From NCBI RefSeq assembly GCF_028595285.1, contig NZ_JAQQXQ010000013.1:1-64000 (forward strand): DNA of 64,000 bases, given 5' to 3'. The notes beneath the pieces are model-generated. The model was not told where the DNA came from, made no database searches, and saw only the letters and a program-made list of their open reading frames with translations. Both the position numbers and the translations under genes were made by a program. This document shows positions 26,893 through 35,168 of the stretch, piece after piece; the stretch's first letter is position 1; every line of letters begins with the position of its first letter. Source of the DNA: Erythrobacter fulvus. Lineage in GTDB: Bacteria; Pseudomonadota; Alphaproteobacteria; Sphingomonadales; Sphingomonadaceae.

Positions 26893-27570
26893 TCACGCCA
26901 GCCACTTCCACACACCCGCAGGAATGTCCGCCTGCCACAGGTGCAGCCAGCTTCCGCCAAGCCACAGCACGGTGCCCGCGATGAGCGGCACCGCACCGAC
27001 CGAAAACAGCTTGCCGAGCCGCGGCCAATAGCTGGTCTTGCTCTCCCACTCGGCCCAGGCCTCGCCCATCAGCACTTCCTTCTTGGCGTCCTGCAGCCGC
27101 GCACCGACCAGCGCGAGAATGCCCATGGCAAGCGCGGTGACGAGGGTGCGGATGCTCCAGAACAGGATGATGTGCGATGCCGCCCACAACCCGATCCCCC
27201 ACATCATCGGGTGACGGGTAACCCTGAAAACGCCCTTGGGTTCGGCCCGGGCCTGTGCTTCGGCCATCGGGGTCGGCAATGCCGGATTGCCGATCAGCGA
27301 ACCGGCCAGCAGCACCATCGCAGGCCAGGTCAGCACAGTGGCGATGATCCAGCCGATATCGCCCGAGCCGCCAAGGTCGGCACCCGGCGCTGCCTTGAAG
27401 GCGAACACCACCCAGCCCAGCGTCGCAAAGCTGACGATGCTGTAGACGGCCTGAAATCCGCCCGCGCCCAGCAACTTGACCATCGGGGCGCGCAAGGGAT
27501 GCGACATCGCGAAATGCGTGCCCACGAAGGCGGCGTTGGCCGCCACGAGATTGATGATCGACCCGTCCAT
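26893..27570 (-). CDS. NnrU-family membrane protein
   Basis: A 225-aa polytopic protein with about six hydrophobic segments and the NnrU/isoprenylcysteine-methyltransferase-like motif RVTRHPMMWGIGLWAASH (about residues 116-133). NnrU was named from denitrification loci, but members also occur in carotenoid and membrane methylation contexts; the catalytic role is not certain. The N-terminus, beginning MDGSIINLVAANAAFVGTHF, matches the family's first helix. No denitrification gene is near. Its stop codon abuts that of the enoyl-CoA hydratase-like gene. Confidence 0.82.
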   Translation of the reverse strand: MDGSIINLVAANAAFVGTHFAMSHPLRAPMVKLLGAGGFQAVYSIVSFATLGWVVFAFKAAPGADLGGSGDIGWIIATVLTWPAMVLLAGSLIGNPALPTPMAEAQARAEPKGVFRVTRHPMMWGIGLWAASHIILFWSIRTLVTALAMGILALVGARLQDAKKEVLMGEAWAEWESKTSYWPRLGKLFSVGAVPLIAGTVLWLGGSWLHLWQADIPAGVWKWLA

Positions 27571-27623
27571 GCTGTCTCCCCCGGTTGTGCCGGGAAAGAC
27601 TATAGCACGGGCATTGCCGCTGC

Positions 27624-28940
27624 CTACCGGTCGTAAGCCTTGGGCAGATCGCTTTCGTCGAGATCCTTGTAACGTTCGCGCAAGCGGCTCTGGTGGCTTT
27701 CAAGGCTCTGTTCGACACCGCCGATATAGACCTTCACCGGCACCGAGCCGACTTCGAGCGGATCGCCGTCCCACAGCACCACGTCGCCCAGCGCGCCGGG
27801 CTTCAGCACGCCAGCCTTGCCGCCCATGCCGCTGATTTCGGCGGGCACGGAGCTGATTGCGGCAAAGGCCTGATCCCAGCTCATCCCTGTCGCCCCCGGC
27901 ATCCGGGTCAGCGCGACGAGATTGCCCGCGACCTGCTGCAAACGGCGCGGGTCCTGCAGGGTTGACGCGTTGATCGCCACCTTGACCCCGGCCCGCATCA
28001 GCCGGCCCGCGTTGGACTGGGTCGCGCCCAGCTGCTCGAAGCTTTCGGGCAGGTCGTTAAGGCCGTTGGCGATCACCGGCACGCCCGCAGCGGCGATTTC
28101 GTTCGCCACCATCCAGCCTTCGGTGACGCCGACGAGCACCATGTCGAGCTGCGCGAATTCTTTCTTGAGCGCCAGCACGCCGCGGATGTCGGCCGCGCGT
28201 TCGACCGCGACATAGAGCTTCTGCTTGCCCGTCACCACCGGCACCAGCGCTTCGGCATCGAAACGGCCGAGCAGCACTTCGTCGTCCTTGACGATTTCGG
28301 TAGTCTGCGGGGTGCCCGTCTTGCCGACCAGCGCCTGCGCCTCGCGCAGCGCTGCCCGCAGCAGGGTATGCGCCGCCGCGCGGCTGCCGCCTGCAAGCTG
28401 CGCGCCGCCTTCGCCGAGATTGACCATCTGGAACGCGCGGGGCTGCATCACCGCGTTGGCATCGCCATCCAGATCGATGATCGCGCCCTGCCCGGCAAAG
28501 ATCGAACCCGCCGGCTGCGTGGTCGTTGCTGCGCGGGTGATCCCGACAGCACGGTGCACAAGGATATGCTGCGACGTCGGGTTGATCGCGGTCGAAGCGT
28601 CGAGCGCCGCGCTGAACGGTGCGTTGCCTGCGCGGATATCGTTCGAATCGCCGACAGCCGAAACATCCGCCAGGCCGAGCGAGGTCAGCGTGGCGAAGAT
28701 GCCGGGCGTCACCCATGCGCCGCCCGCGTCGATCACGACGTCGGTTGCGTAGGTCTGGCCGGCGGCCGCCTTGCCGGCGAACACCACCTTGCCGCCTTCG
28801 ATAATGACGGTGCCGCCTTCAACCGGCGCACTGCCGTCGCCGATCACAAGCCGGGCGTTTGTGACGATCATGTCCTGCGCCAGTGCGGGCGCTGCGGCAA
28901 GGGCGAGGCCGCTGACGGCCAGTGCGAGGAGGCGCTTCAT
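27624..28940 (-). CDS. Exported amidohydrolase-like protein lacking metal ligands
   Basis: A 438-aa protein with a signal peptide (MKRLLALAVSGLALAAAPALA) and overall similarity to imidazolonepropionase-like amidohydrolases, including the C-terminal GDVVLWDGDPL. The conserved metal-binding H-x-H after VTPG is absent: the sequence reads VTPGIFATLTSL, and the later His and His-Ser-Asp positions are also missing (VGVTEGWMVAN, VAINAST). It is probably non-catalytic and may act as a partner of the next-upstream, intact amidohydrolase, whose stop codon it overlaps (ATGA, 28937-28940). Coupled translation supports a hetero-oligomer, by inference. Confidence 0.78.
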   Translation of the reverse strand: MKRLLALAVSGLALAAAPALAQDMIVTNARLVIGDGSAPVEGGTVIIEGGKVVFAGKAAAGQTYATDVVIDAGGAWVTPGIFATLTSLGLADVSAVGDSNDIRAGNAPFSAALDASTAINPTSQHILVHRAVGITRAATTTQPAGSIFAGQGAIIDLDGDANAVMQPRAFQMVNLGEGGAQLAGGSRAAAHTLLRAALREAQALVGKTGTPQTTEIVKDDEVLLGRFDAEALVPVVTGKQKLYVAVERAADIRGVLALKKEFAQLDMVLVGVTEGWMVANEIAAAGVPVIANGLNDLPESFEQLGATQSNAGRLMRAGVKVAINASTLQDPRRLQQVAGNLVALTRMPGATGMSWDQAFAAISSVPAEISGMGGKAGVLKPGALGDVVLWDGDPLEVGSVPVKVYIGGVEQSLESHQSRLRERYKDLDESDLPKAYDR

Positions 28941-30370
28941 TTCACATCTCCTTCACCGGGCTGGCCAAGCTCGAAATCGCTCACCGGACGACGTTTCGGA
29001 TCATTGGCATCGAACATCAGCGCGCCGTCGATCCAGACCTTTTCGGGCCGCGAATAAACGCTCAGCGGATCGCCGTTCCACAGCACCACGTCGGCCATCT
29101 TGCCGGGTTCAAGGCTGCCGGTCATCTCGTGGATGCCCATCGCCTTGGCGGGGTTGTAGGTGATCCACTGGATCGCGGTGGCATCGGAAATTTCGATCCC
29201 CATGCGCTGACCCGCCTTCTGGGCCTTGCGCGCTTCCTGGTTCAACCGCTGGATATCGTTCTGATCGTCCGAGTGGATGACCACGCAGGCGCCTTCGCGC
29301 TGGAGGAAGGCGGCGTTTTCAAGGATACCGTCATAGCTTTCCATCTTGAAGCCGTACCAGTCGGCCCACACCGCGCTGCACACGTCGTTTTCGCGCAGCA
29401 GATCACCGATCTTGTAGCTTTCGACCGCGTGATGGAAGGTGCTGACCTTGTAGCCCATCTCCTTGGCCATATCCATGACGATGGCCATTTCGTCGGCGCG
29501 GTAGCAGTGGTTGTGGACGAGGATTTCGCCCTTCAGCACGCCCACCAGCGTTTCCTTGGCAAGATCGCGCTTGGCTTCCTTGTTGTTGGCATAGTCAATC
29601 GCGGCGAGCCACGTCTGGCGGTTGACCGCAAGGTTGCCCATGCGGGTCGAGGGCATGCGCCCGCGACTGCCGTAAACGCGCTTGGGGTTCTCCCCGCAGG
29701 CCATCTTGAGGCCATAGGGCGCGCCGGGGAACTTCATGCCCTGCGTGGTGCGCGCCGGCACGTTCTTGAGCGTGACGGAACGCCCGCCCATGAGGTTGGC
29801 CGAGCCGGGCAGGATCTGGAGCGCGGTGATCCCGCCATTGGCAAGCGCGCGGGAAAAGCCCGGGTCCTGCGGCCAAACCGAATGTTCGGCCCAGACTTCG
29901 GGCGTGGTCGGGCTGGTCGCCTCGTTGCCGTCCGAATGCGCGTCGACGCCGGGCGAGGGATAGTCGCCGAGGTGCGAGTGGATGTCGATGATGCCGGGCG
30001 TGACGAACTTTCCCGTGCCGTCGAACACCGCGATGTCGGCCGGGACCTGGGTGTCAGGGCCGCCGACAGCGACGATCTTACCGCCGCTGAAGAACACCAC
30101 GCCGTTCTCGATCTTGCCGCCGCGTCCGTCGAACACGGTCGCGCCAACCAGCGCGGTGGCGACGCCGGGATAGGGTTTGTAAGTCGAGGAGAAGACCCCG
30201 TCGCTCTCGCGCTTGGCGGTAAAGGCCGGAGCGGCGGTTTCCGCCTCCTTGTCGCGCTTCTTGTCCTTGTCCCGCGCGTCGGCGGCGGTGGCGCCCGCAA
30301 TCAGCGCAAGCGCGCTGACGATCGTAGCCAGCGCGCCCGTACCGGCGCGCATCTTCTTATCTGCGAACAT
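28937..30370 (-). CDS. Exported amidohydrolase (imidazolonepropionase/prolidase-like)
   Basis: A 477-aa protein with an N-terminal signal peptide (hydrophobic stretch ending ATAADA). Metal ligands are present: VTPGIIDIHSHLGD (H-x-H, about residues 115-128), HNHCYRADE (about 290), FHHAVES and VVIHSDDQ. Such enzymes cleave dipeptides or cyclic amides in the periplasm. It lies downstream of a POT peptide transporter on the same strand and is coupled to a second, apparently inactive amidohydrolase. Its Shine-Dalgarno GAGG, five bases before the ATG, is inside a 12-bp perfect hairpin (30373-30422). Confidence 0.85.
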   Translation of the reverse strand: MFADKKMRAGTGALATIVSALALIAGATAADARDKDKKRDKEAETAAPAFTAKRESDGVFSSTYKPYPGVATALVGATVFDGRGGKIENGVVFFSGGKIVAVGGPDTQVPADIAVFDGTGKFVTPGIIDIHSHLGDYPSPGVDAHSDGNEATSPTTPEVWAEHSVWPQDPGFSRALANGGITALQILPGSANLMGGRSVTLKNVPARTTQGMKFPGAPYGLKMACGENPKRVYGSRGRMPSTRMGNLAVNRQTWLAAIDYANNKEAKRDLAKETLVGVLKGEILVHNHCYRADEMAIVMDMAKEMGYKVSTFHHAVESYKIGDLLRENDVCSAVWADWYGFKMESYDGILENAAFLQREGACVVIHSDDQNDIQRLNQEARKAQKAGQRMGIEISDATAIQWITYNPAKAMGIHEMTGSLEPGKMADVVLWNGDPLSVYSRPEKVWIDGALMFDANDPKRRPVSDFELGQPGEGDVK

Positions 30371-30372
30371 TC

Positions 30373-30422
30373 AAACCTCGCGTTGTTCCGATCCGGGTGT
30401 TGGAACGGAAAACGCGAGGTTT
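30373..30422 (-). promoter_or_regulatory. Long hairpin that buries the Shine-Dalgarno site of the amidohydrolase gene
   Basis: AAACCTCGCGTT (30373-30384) and AACGCGAGGTTT (30411-30422) are perfect 12-bp arms, with an inner GTTCC/GGAAC pairing (30385-30389 / 30402-30406). On the minus-strand mRNA the 3' arm contains GAGG five bases upstream of the ATG at 30370, so folding would block initiation. It could also attenuate or terminate read-through from the POT gene, though the following T tract is only three bases long. Confidence 0.6.
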
Positions 30423-30459
30423 GTCCATGGTCTTGGACGACAAATGCGTACCGCGGCGA

Positions 30460-32010
30460 TTACTCGGCCGGGCGTGCGGCAACCGGATAGGCCTCGTCGG
30501 CACCATCGGCAGCGGCGGTATCATCGTCCTTGAGCGTATCGAGGTGCATCAGCTTCTTGATCAGCGGGCTGATTACCAGCACCACCGCACCGATTCCCAT
30601 CGCGTACCAGCCGACGGTGGAATAGACGCTCAGCACCAGTTCCTTGCCGGCTTCGGCGCCCTCAAGGCCTTCGCCCCCGGCTGCAGCCGAGATCAGGCCC
30701 GCGGCGAAGTTGCCCGTGGCCGAGGCGAAGAACCAGGTGCCCATGATCAGTGAAGCCATGTGCGCCGGGGCCAGACGGTTCATCGCCGAAAGGCCGACCG
30801 GGCTGAGGCACAGTTCGCCGGTCGTGTGCAGCAGGTAGATCAGGAAGATGAAGATCACCGGCACCGCCGCGTCCATGCCCGAAGCCTGCGCGCCCCACAC
30901 GAGCACAAGGAAGCCAAGACCGACCTGGATCACGCCGAGGCCGAACTTGAACGGCGCGGAAGGTTCCAGCCCCTTCTTGCCGAGCGCGGTCCAGAGCCAT
31001 GCGAACAGCGGCGCGAGCAGGAAGATGTAGGCGGCGTTGAGCGACTGGAAGACCGATGCGGGCACGCCGGAGCGATCCACATGGCGGTCGGTGAACAGGT
31101 TGAGCGAGTTGCCCGCCTGTTCGAACAGCGCCCAGAACACGATCGACACGAAGATCAGGAACATCGCCGCGAAGATCCGGTCGCGGTCTTCGGACGGCAG
31201 CTTGAACACAGCAATGCCGAGCACATAGGCCACCAGAATGCCGCCGAAAATGCCGAGAAGCCCGCCGACGACGGCCTGATTCTGCACCATCCACCACGCC
31301 ACCGCGACGGCGACGAGGCCGACCGCGTAAAGACCCCATTCGAGGCCTTTTCCGAGCGGCTTGGGCGGCTCGCCGCGGCCGAGCAGCAGCGGCTTGCCCC
31401 GGGTGAAGACGATAAGGCCGAGGAACATCCCGAAGCCGGCAAGACCGAAGCCGTAGGACCAGCCGTAAGTCTCCCCGATATAGCCGCACAGCAGCGAACC
31501 GAGGAACGCGCCCAGATTGATGCCCATGTAGAAGATCGTATAGGCCGGATCGCGGCGCGTGTCGGTGCGCGGGTATAGCTGCCCGACGATCACCGAGATA
31601 TTGGCCTTAAGAAAGCCCGAGCCGACGATGATGAAGGCCAGCGCCAGCCAGAAGACGTTGAGCACCGCAAGATCCTGCCCGCCGTCGCCCTCAACCCCCA
31701 TCAGGATATGGCCGAAGGTCAACAGCACCGCGCCAAAGACCACCGCTTTTCGCTGCCCGAGATACTTATCGGCCAGATAGCCGCCAAGCACCGGGGTGAT
31801 GTAGACCAGCGCGGTATAGGCGCCGTAGATCACCCCCGCCTCGCCGTCGGAGAACAGCCAGTGCTTGGTGAGGTACAGGATCAGCAGCGCCCGCATGCCG
31901 TAGTAGGAGAAACGCTCCCACATCTCGGCGAAGAACAAAACGAACAGACCCTTGGGGTGGCCGAGGATCGTCCCGGCGCTGTCCCCGTGCGGAAGCTCAG
32001 CAGTAGCCAT
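30460..32010 (-). CDS. POT/PTR2-family peptide transporter
   Basis: A 516-aa MFS protein with the POT proton-coupling motif ExxERFxYY at residues 29-37 (EMWERFSYYG) and GGYLADKYLGQRKAV after helix 2. The HTTGELCLSPVGLS segment (about residue 390) matches the family's C-terminal substrate-site motif. It imports di- or tripeptides. On the same strand downstream are two exported amidohydrolases, so the set looks like a peptide-use locus: periplasmic cleavage and proton-driven import. A GntR-type regulator is divergent and may control it. Confidence 0.92.
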   Translation of the reverse strand: MATAELPHGDSAGTILGHPKGLFVLFFAEMWERFSYYGMRALLILYLTKHWLFSDGEAGVIYGAYTALVYITPVLGGYLADKYLGQRKAVVFGAVLLTFGHILMGVEGDGGQDLAVLNVFWLALAFIIVGSGFLKANISVIVGQLYPRTDTRRDPAYTIFYMGINLGAFLGSLLCGYIGETYGWSYGFGLAGFGMFLGLIVFTRGKPLLLGRGEPPKPLGKGLEWGLYAVGLVAVAVAWWMVQNQAVVGGLLGIFGGILVAYVLGIAVFKLPSEDRDRIFAAMFLIFVSIVFWALFEQAGNSLNLFTDRHVDRSGVPASVFQSLNAAYIFLLAPLFAWLWTALGKKGLEPSAPFKFGLGVIQVGLGFLVLVWGAQASGMDAAVPVIFIFLIYLLHTTGELCLSPVGLSAMNRLAPAHMASLIMGTWFFASATGNFAAGLISAAAGGEGLEGAEAGKELVLSVYSTVGWYAMGIGAVVLVISPLIKKLMHLDTLKDDDTAAADGADEAYPVAARPAE

Positions 32011-32097
32011 GTATTCGGATATCCCTAAAGCGCGCCTCTCGCCGGCGCGGTCCCATGGGAGCGCAACCTAGCGACTCAATCGCCTGTGTGAAGCTTT

Positions 32098-32113
32098 TGT
32101 TTCGGGTGAAACC
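32098..32113. promoter_or_regulatory. Degenerate parS-like sequence
   Basis: TGTTTCGGGTGAAACC matches the parS consensus TGTTTCACGTGAAACA at 13 of 16 positions. It lies about 950 bp before the perfect site and in the intergenic region between the POT and GntR genes. The central mismatches would probably weaken ParB binding; it may instead be an operator for the adjacent regulator. Confidence 0.3.
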
Positions 32114-32184
32114 GTATCTGACCCAAACTTGACGCGCATGGCTGTATTATGGCACTGATGCACCTCGCAAGGGACACTGAGATC

Positions 32185-32538
32185 ATGAACCCCAACCGCC
32201 CAAGCTCGAACAGGCCCGTCTATCTCAAGCTGCGCGACCAGATTGCCGCTGCCATCATCGACGGCGATTATCCCGAAGGCGCAATGCTGCCGTCGGTGCG
32301 CGCACTGGCAGCCGAACAGGGCGCCAATCCGCTGACCGTGGCGAAGGCCTACCAGCAGTTCCAGAACGACGGACTGGTCGAAGTGCAGCGCGGGGTCGGC
32401 ATGTATGTGGTGAAAGGCGCGGCCGAGCGCTTGCGCGCCCGCGAGCGCGAGTCCTTCCTGCGCGAGGAATGGCCCGATATCCGCAGCCGGATGGAGCGGC
32501 TCGGGCTCGATCCCGTGGATCTGGCGGTATCTTCCTGA
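32185..32538 (+). CDS. Short GntR-family regulator (YtrA-type)
   Basis: A 117-aa protein with a GntR winged helix (about residues 8-75: PVYLKLRDQIAAAIIDGDYP, LPSVRALAAEQGANPLTVAKAY, GVGMYVV) and only a short C-terminal helix, as in the YtrA subgroup, which lacks a large effector domain. ATG at 32185 is chosen because the N-terminal extension of the longer frame (from 32149) is not needed for the fold. It is divergent from the POT transporter gene and may regulate it and itself. No ABC transporter, the usual YtrA partner, is adjacent. Confidence 0.8.
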   Translation: MNPNRPSSNRPVYLKLRDQIAAAIIDGDYPEGAMLPSVRALAAEQGANPLTVAKAYQQFQNDGLVEVQRGVGMYVVKGAAERLRARERESFLREEWPDIRSRMERLGLDPVDLAVSS

Positions 32539-32557
32539 ATTCTTGGCAAGCTGGCTA

Positions 32558-32574
32558 TTGTGCGCATTGCACAA
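32558..32574 (+). repeat. Small stem-loop after the GntR gene
   Basis: TTGTGC (32558-32563) and GCACAA (32569-32574) pair around GCATT, 20 nt after the GntR stop. No T run follows. It may be a weak terminator or unrelated. Confidence 0.25.
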
Positions 32575-32749
32575 CCCTGTGAATTCTGACAATCTGTTCA
32601 TCTTGGTATCGAACGGGATTGCATCGCGCCCGATGCCGGGACTAAAGGGGGGCGCCTTTCGGGTCGGAGGCGAGTTGAGGAAACCGCGGGTTTATCCCGC
32701 ATGCGGCGTCATATGGCGGAATACCGTCCATGAACGTCGGGAGAGCGCC

Positions 32750-33031
32750 ATGATCAGATCCGAATTGTTGCAGGAATTGCACAAGGACAACCCCGACCTG
32801 CGTAGCGAAGAAATCGAGCAGGTCGTGGATATCTTCTTCGATGAAATCGCCCAGCGACTGGCCGAAGGCGGCCGGGTGGAGCTGCGCGGCTTCGGAGCCT
32901 TCTCTACCCGCGAACGCGAGGCCCGCAGCGGCCGTAACCCGCGCACCGGGGAAACAGTCGACGTTCCGGCCAAGCGCGTGCCTTACTTCAAGGCCGGCAA
33001 GGAAATCCGCGAGCGTCTCAACCAGGGCTGA
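32750..33031 (+). CDS. ihfB: Integration host factor beta subunit
   Basis: A 93-aa HU/IHF-fold DNA-bending protein. The N-terminal helices (MIRSELLQELHKDNPDL) are followed by the beta-arm motif GRNPRTGETVDVPAKRVPYFKAGKE, where the Arg-Asn-Pro loop intercalates DNA; the length and the early acidic/Leu pattern favour IHF-beta over HU. RBS GGGAGAG precedes the ATG. The partner alpha subunit is not in the window. Immediately downstream is an inverted repeat that contains a perfect parS site. Confidence 0.92.
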   Translation: MIRSELLQELHKDNPDLRSEEIEQVVDIFFDEIAQRLAEGGRVELRGFGAFSTREREARSGRNPRTGETVDVPAKRVPYFKAGKEIRERLNQG

Positions 33032-33041
33032 CGCACGCCGG

Positions 33042-33084
33042 GCGGGCAATGTTCGCCAAATGTTTCACGTGAAACATTGCCCGC
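33042..33084. repeat. 12-bp inverted repeat enclosing and overlapping parS
   Basis: GCGGGCAATGTT (33042-33053) and AACATTGCCCGC (33073-33084) pair perfectly. The right arm shares its first bases with the parS palindrome, so this hairpin and a parS cruciform are alternatives. It starts 11 nt after the ihfB stop and may also act as that gene's terminator. The left arm adds an extra half-site-like ATGTT. Confidence 0.6.
33061..33076. promoter_or_regulatory. Perfect parS centromere site (ParB binding)
   Basis: TGTTTCACGTGAAACA is identical to the 16-bp parS consensus conserved across bacteria. The palindrome extends to 20 bp (33059-33078). ParB binds and spreads from such sites to segregate the chromosome (or, on a plasmid, the replicon). 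It lies between ihfB and an antiporter gene. Chromosomal parS sites usually cluster near the origin, but parAB are not in this window. No second perfect copy was seen. Confidence 0.88.
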
Positions 33085-33134
33085 ACAGTTCCGGCATGGC
33101 GCATTCCGGTTTGCGAAGCACGCCGAAGAACCTT

Positions 33135-34826
33135 TCAGGCTGCCTCCAGCGCGGGTGAATCGGCGTCATCGGCCCAGCCCGACGACGCCAGCCGGCGTTC
33201 CCGGCCGAGCGCCGCGAACACCAGATCGGCCAGCCGCTCGTGTCCGCCCTCGGGCGCGGTATCGACCGCGACCATCCCCAGTGCAGCAGCCTCTTCCACG
33301 GCATCCCTGCCTGTGAGAGCGATCACACGCGAGATCCCCGGCAGCCGCTCCTCCACCAGCGGGGTCAACTCGCGCGAGGCGGCAAGGCTGCCGGTCGCGA
33401 CCACGATAATCTCGCGCCGGCCCATCCCGATCGCGTCCCAGCTGCGCGGATCGGCCGGGTTGGCCTGATGCACGTGGTACCCGTCGGCGAGCGCCATCTG
33501 GAAACGGTCGTGACCGGGTTCCAGCGCGAGATAGCCGATGTCGTTGAACGCCAGCGCGTCCGCCACCGCACGCCCCGCAGCGGTCATGCCGATGATCACC
33601 ACCGGCGCATCGTCGCCCGCCAGCTTGGCGTCGGGCGGCCCGGCGCGCAGGCGGCCCGCCAGCTTGCGCCCGATATTCGAAACCGGCGGGGTGACCGCCA
33701 GGCTGATCGCAATGGCCGTTACCATCGTGGAGATCAGACGCGGCTCCACCAGCCCCGCCACCGCCGGCAGCGCCAGCAGCACCAGCGTGAACTCGCTTCC
33801 CTGACCGAGCAGGAATCCGAGCTGGATCGAACCCGGCACCGACCAACGATTGACCAGCGCCGCCACGACATTAAGCGCGCATTTCAATGTGATAAGGCCC
33901 GCAGCGGCCAACACCACCCACAGCCAGTCCTGCACCAGCGCGGCAGGATCGATCCCCAGTCCGACCGAGATGAAGAAGAAACTGAGGAACAGCCCGCGAA
34001 AGGCGTCGATCTCGGTCTGCACCAGGATGCGATAGCGCGAATCCGCCACCGCCATGCCGCCGAGAAACGCACCGAGCGTGAGAGAAAGCCCCGCCATCCC
34101 CGTCGCCCAGCCCGCAGCCAGCGCGATGAACAACGCGGTTGCGGTGTAGACCTCGGTCGTGCCCGCGCGGGCGATCAGGCGGAACAGCGGCTCGGTCAGA
34201 TAGCGTGCAAACAGCACCGCGATGACGAAGGCGGCCAGCGCCTTGGCTCCGGCAAGGCCCAGCGCCGGCAGCAACGCGCCGCCGCCCGCCAGCGCGCCTG
34301 CGGCCACCAGCAGCAGGATCGCGGCAATGTCCTGAAAGATCAGGATCGCCTGTGCCGCGCGGCCGACCGGACAATCCTCCTGGTCGCGCTCGCGGATCAG
34401 GCCGATCACCACTGCGGTTGATGACAGACCGAGTCCGAAACCGGCGATGATCGCGAAAGCAAGCGGCAGGCCGAGCGCCGCCAGCAGCGCGGCAAAGGCC
34501 CCGCCCGATACCAGCATCTGCAAGGCGCCGAAGCCGAAAATATTGCCCGCTTCGGCCCGGATCCGCCCGAGCGAGAAATGCAGCCCGAGGTTGAACAGCA
34601 GGAACATCACACCCGCTTCAGCCATTGCGGCAACCAACGGCCCGCTGAAATCCTGCGCCATGCCGAGGCTCGCCAGCCCCAGCCCCAGCCCGATATAGCC
34701 GACGATCGGATTCAGCCGCAGCGCGCGGCTGGCCAGCGCCGCGCCGATGCCCAGACCAAGCAGCGTGATCGCCGGCTGGATCGTGGCGACCACCGAATGC
34801 GCGCCATCAACTGCCTCGCCTGCCAT
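33135..34826 (-). CDS. Kef-type cation:proton antiporter with TrkA-N domain
   Basis: A 563-aa protein: a CPA2 membrane domain (about residues 10-385, roughly 12 helices) with GLGLSSTAVVIGLI and QDIAAILLLV motifs, followed by a TrkA-N Rossmann domain (about 420-530, VVIIGMTAAGRAVADAL). The nucleotide-binding Gly motif is altered (GMTAAG in place of G-x-G-x-x-G). Likely a monovalent cation/proton antiporter or K+ efflux system controlled by nucleotide binding. ATG at 34826 gives a short N-terminus before helix 1; the longer frame adds a basic, Cys-containing segment unlikely to be translated. The tRNA-Leu gene lies upstream on the opposite strand. Confidence 0.88.
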   Translation of the reverse strand: MAGEAVDGAHSVVATIQPAITLLGLGIGAALASRALRLNPIVGYIGLGLGLASLGMAQDFSGPLVAAMAEAGVMFLLFNLGLHFSLGRIRAEAGNIFGFGALQMLVSGGAFAALLAALGLPLAFAIIAGFGLGLSSTAVVIGLIRERDQEDCPVGRAAQAILIFQDIAAILLLVAAGALAGGGALLPALGLAGAKALAAFVIAVLFARYLTEPLFRLIARAGTTEVYTATALFIALAAGWATGMAGLSLTLGAFLGGMAVADSRYRILVQTEIDAFRGLFLSFFFISVGLGIDPAALVQDWLWVVLAAAGLITLKCALNVVAALVNRWSVPGSIQLGFLLGQGSEFTLVLLALPAVAGLVEPRLISTMVTAIAISLAVTPPVSNIGRKLAGRLRAGPPDAKLAGDDAPVVIIGMTAAGRAVADALAFNDIGYLALEPGHDRFQMALADGYHVHQANPADPRSWDAIGMGRREIIVVATGSLAASRELTPLVEERLPGISRVIALTGRDAVEEAAALGMVAVDTAPEGGHERLADLVFAALGRERRLASSGWADDADSPALEAA

Positions 34827-34931
34827 TTGTGCGCCCCTGTCTTGCGAATGCCGTTGGTGAAATGGGGCTTTGCATGCGCGCTGGCAAGCTCTGGCGCTAG
34901 CAGGGCAATCTGTGGCAAGGGCCTGTCCCAT

Positions 34932-35013
34932 GCGGGCGTGGCGGAATGGTAGACGCCGGGGACTTAAAATCCCCTGAGCTTTGCTCGTGCGGGTTCGAGT
35001 CCCGCCGCCCGTA
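34932..35013 (+). tRNA. tRNA-Leu (anticodon UAA)
   Basis: A full cloverleaf with a long variable arm: acceptor GCGGGCG pairs with CGCCCGU (one G-U at the end), anticodon stem GGGGA/UCCCC with loop CUUAAAA and anticodon UAA at 34965-34967, and T arm GCGGG-UUCGAGU-CCCGC. The discriminator is A (35013). The CCA end is not encoded (CAT follows), so it must be added after transcription. Confidence 0.95.
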
Positions 35014-35168
35014 CATCCGGCCCGTGGCCGTCCAACCTGACGGAAACCGCAGGGCTGCCATTATCCACCGCTTAACCTGTTGCACTTACTGCTTTGTCTT
35101 AATCATGGGACACACGCGCCCCCTTGTTTCCGCCCGGCGGGAGCAAGGCCGCGCAAGGCGATACGGGC

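Noticed and set aside
34932..35013. tRNA-Leu gene as an integration site
   Set aside because: No integrase and no repeated 3' tRNA fragment were found nearby, and the flanking genes have normal composition.
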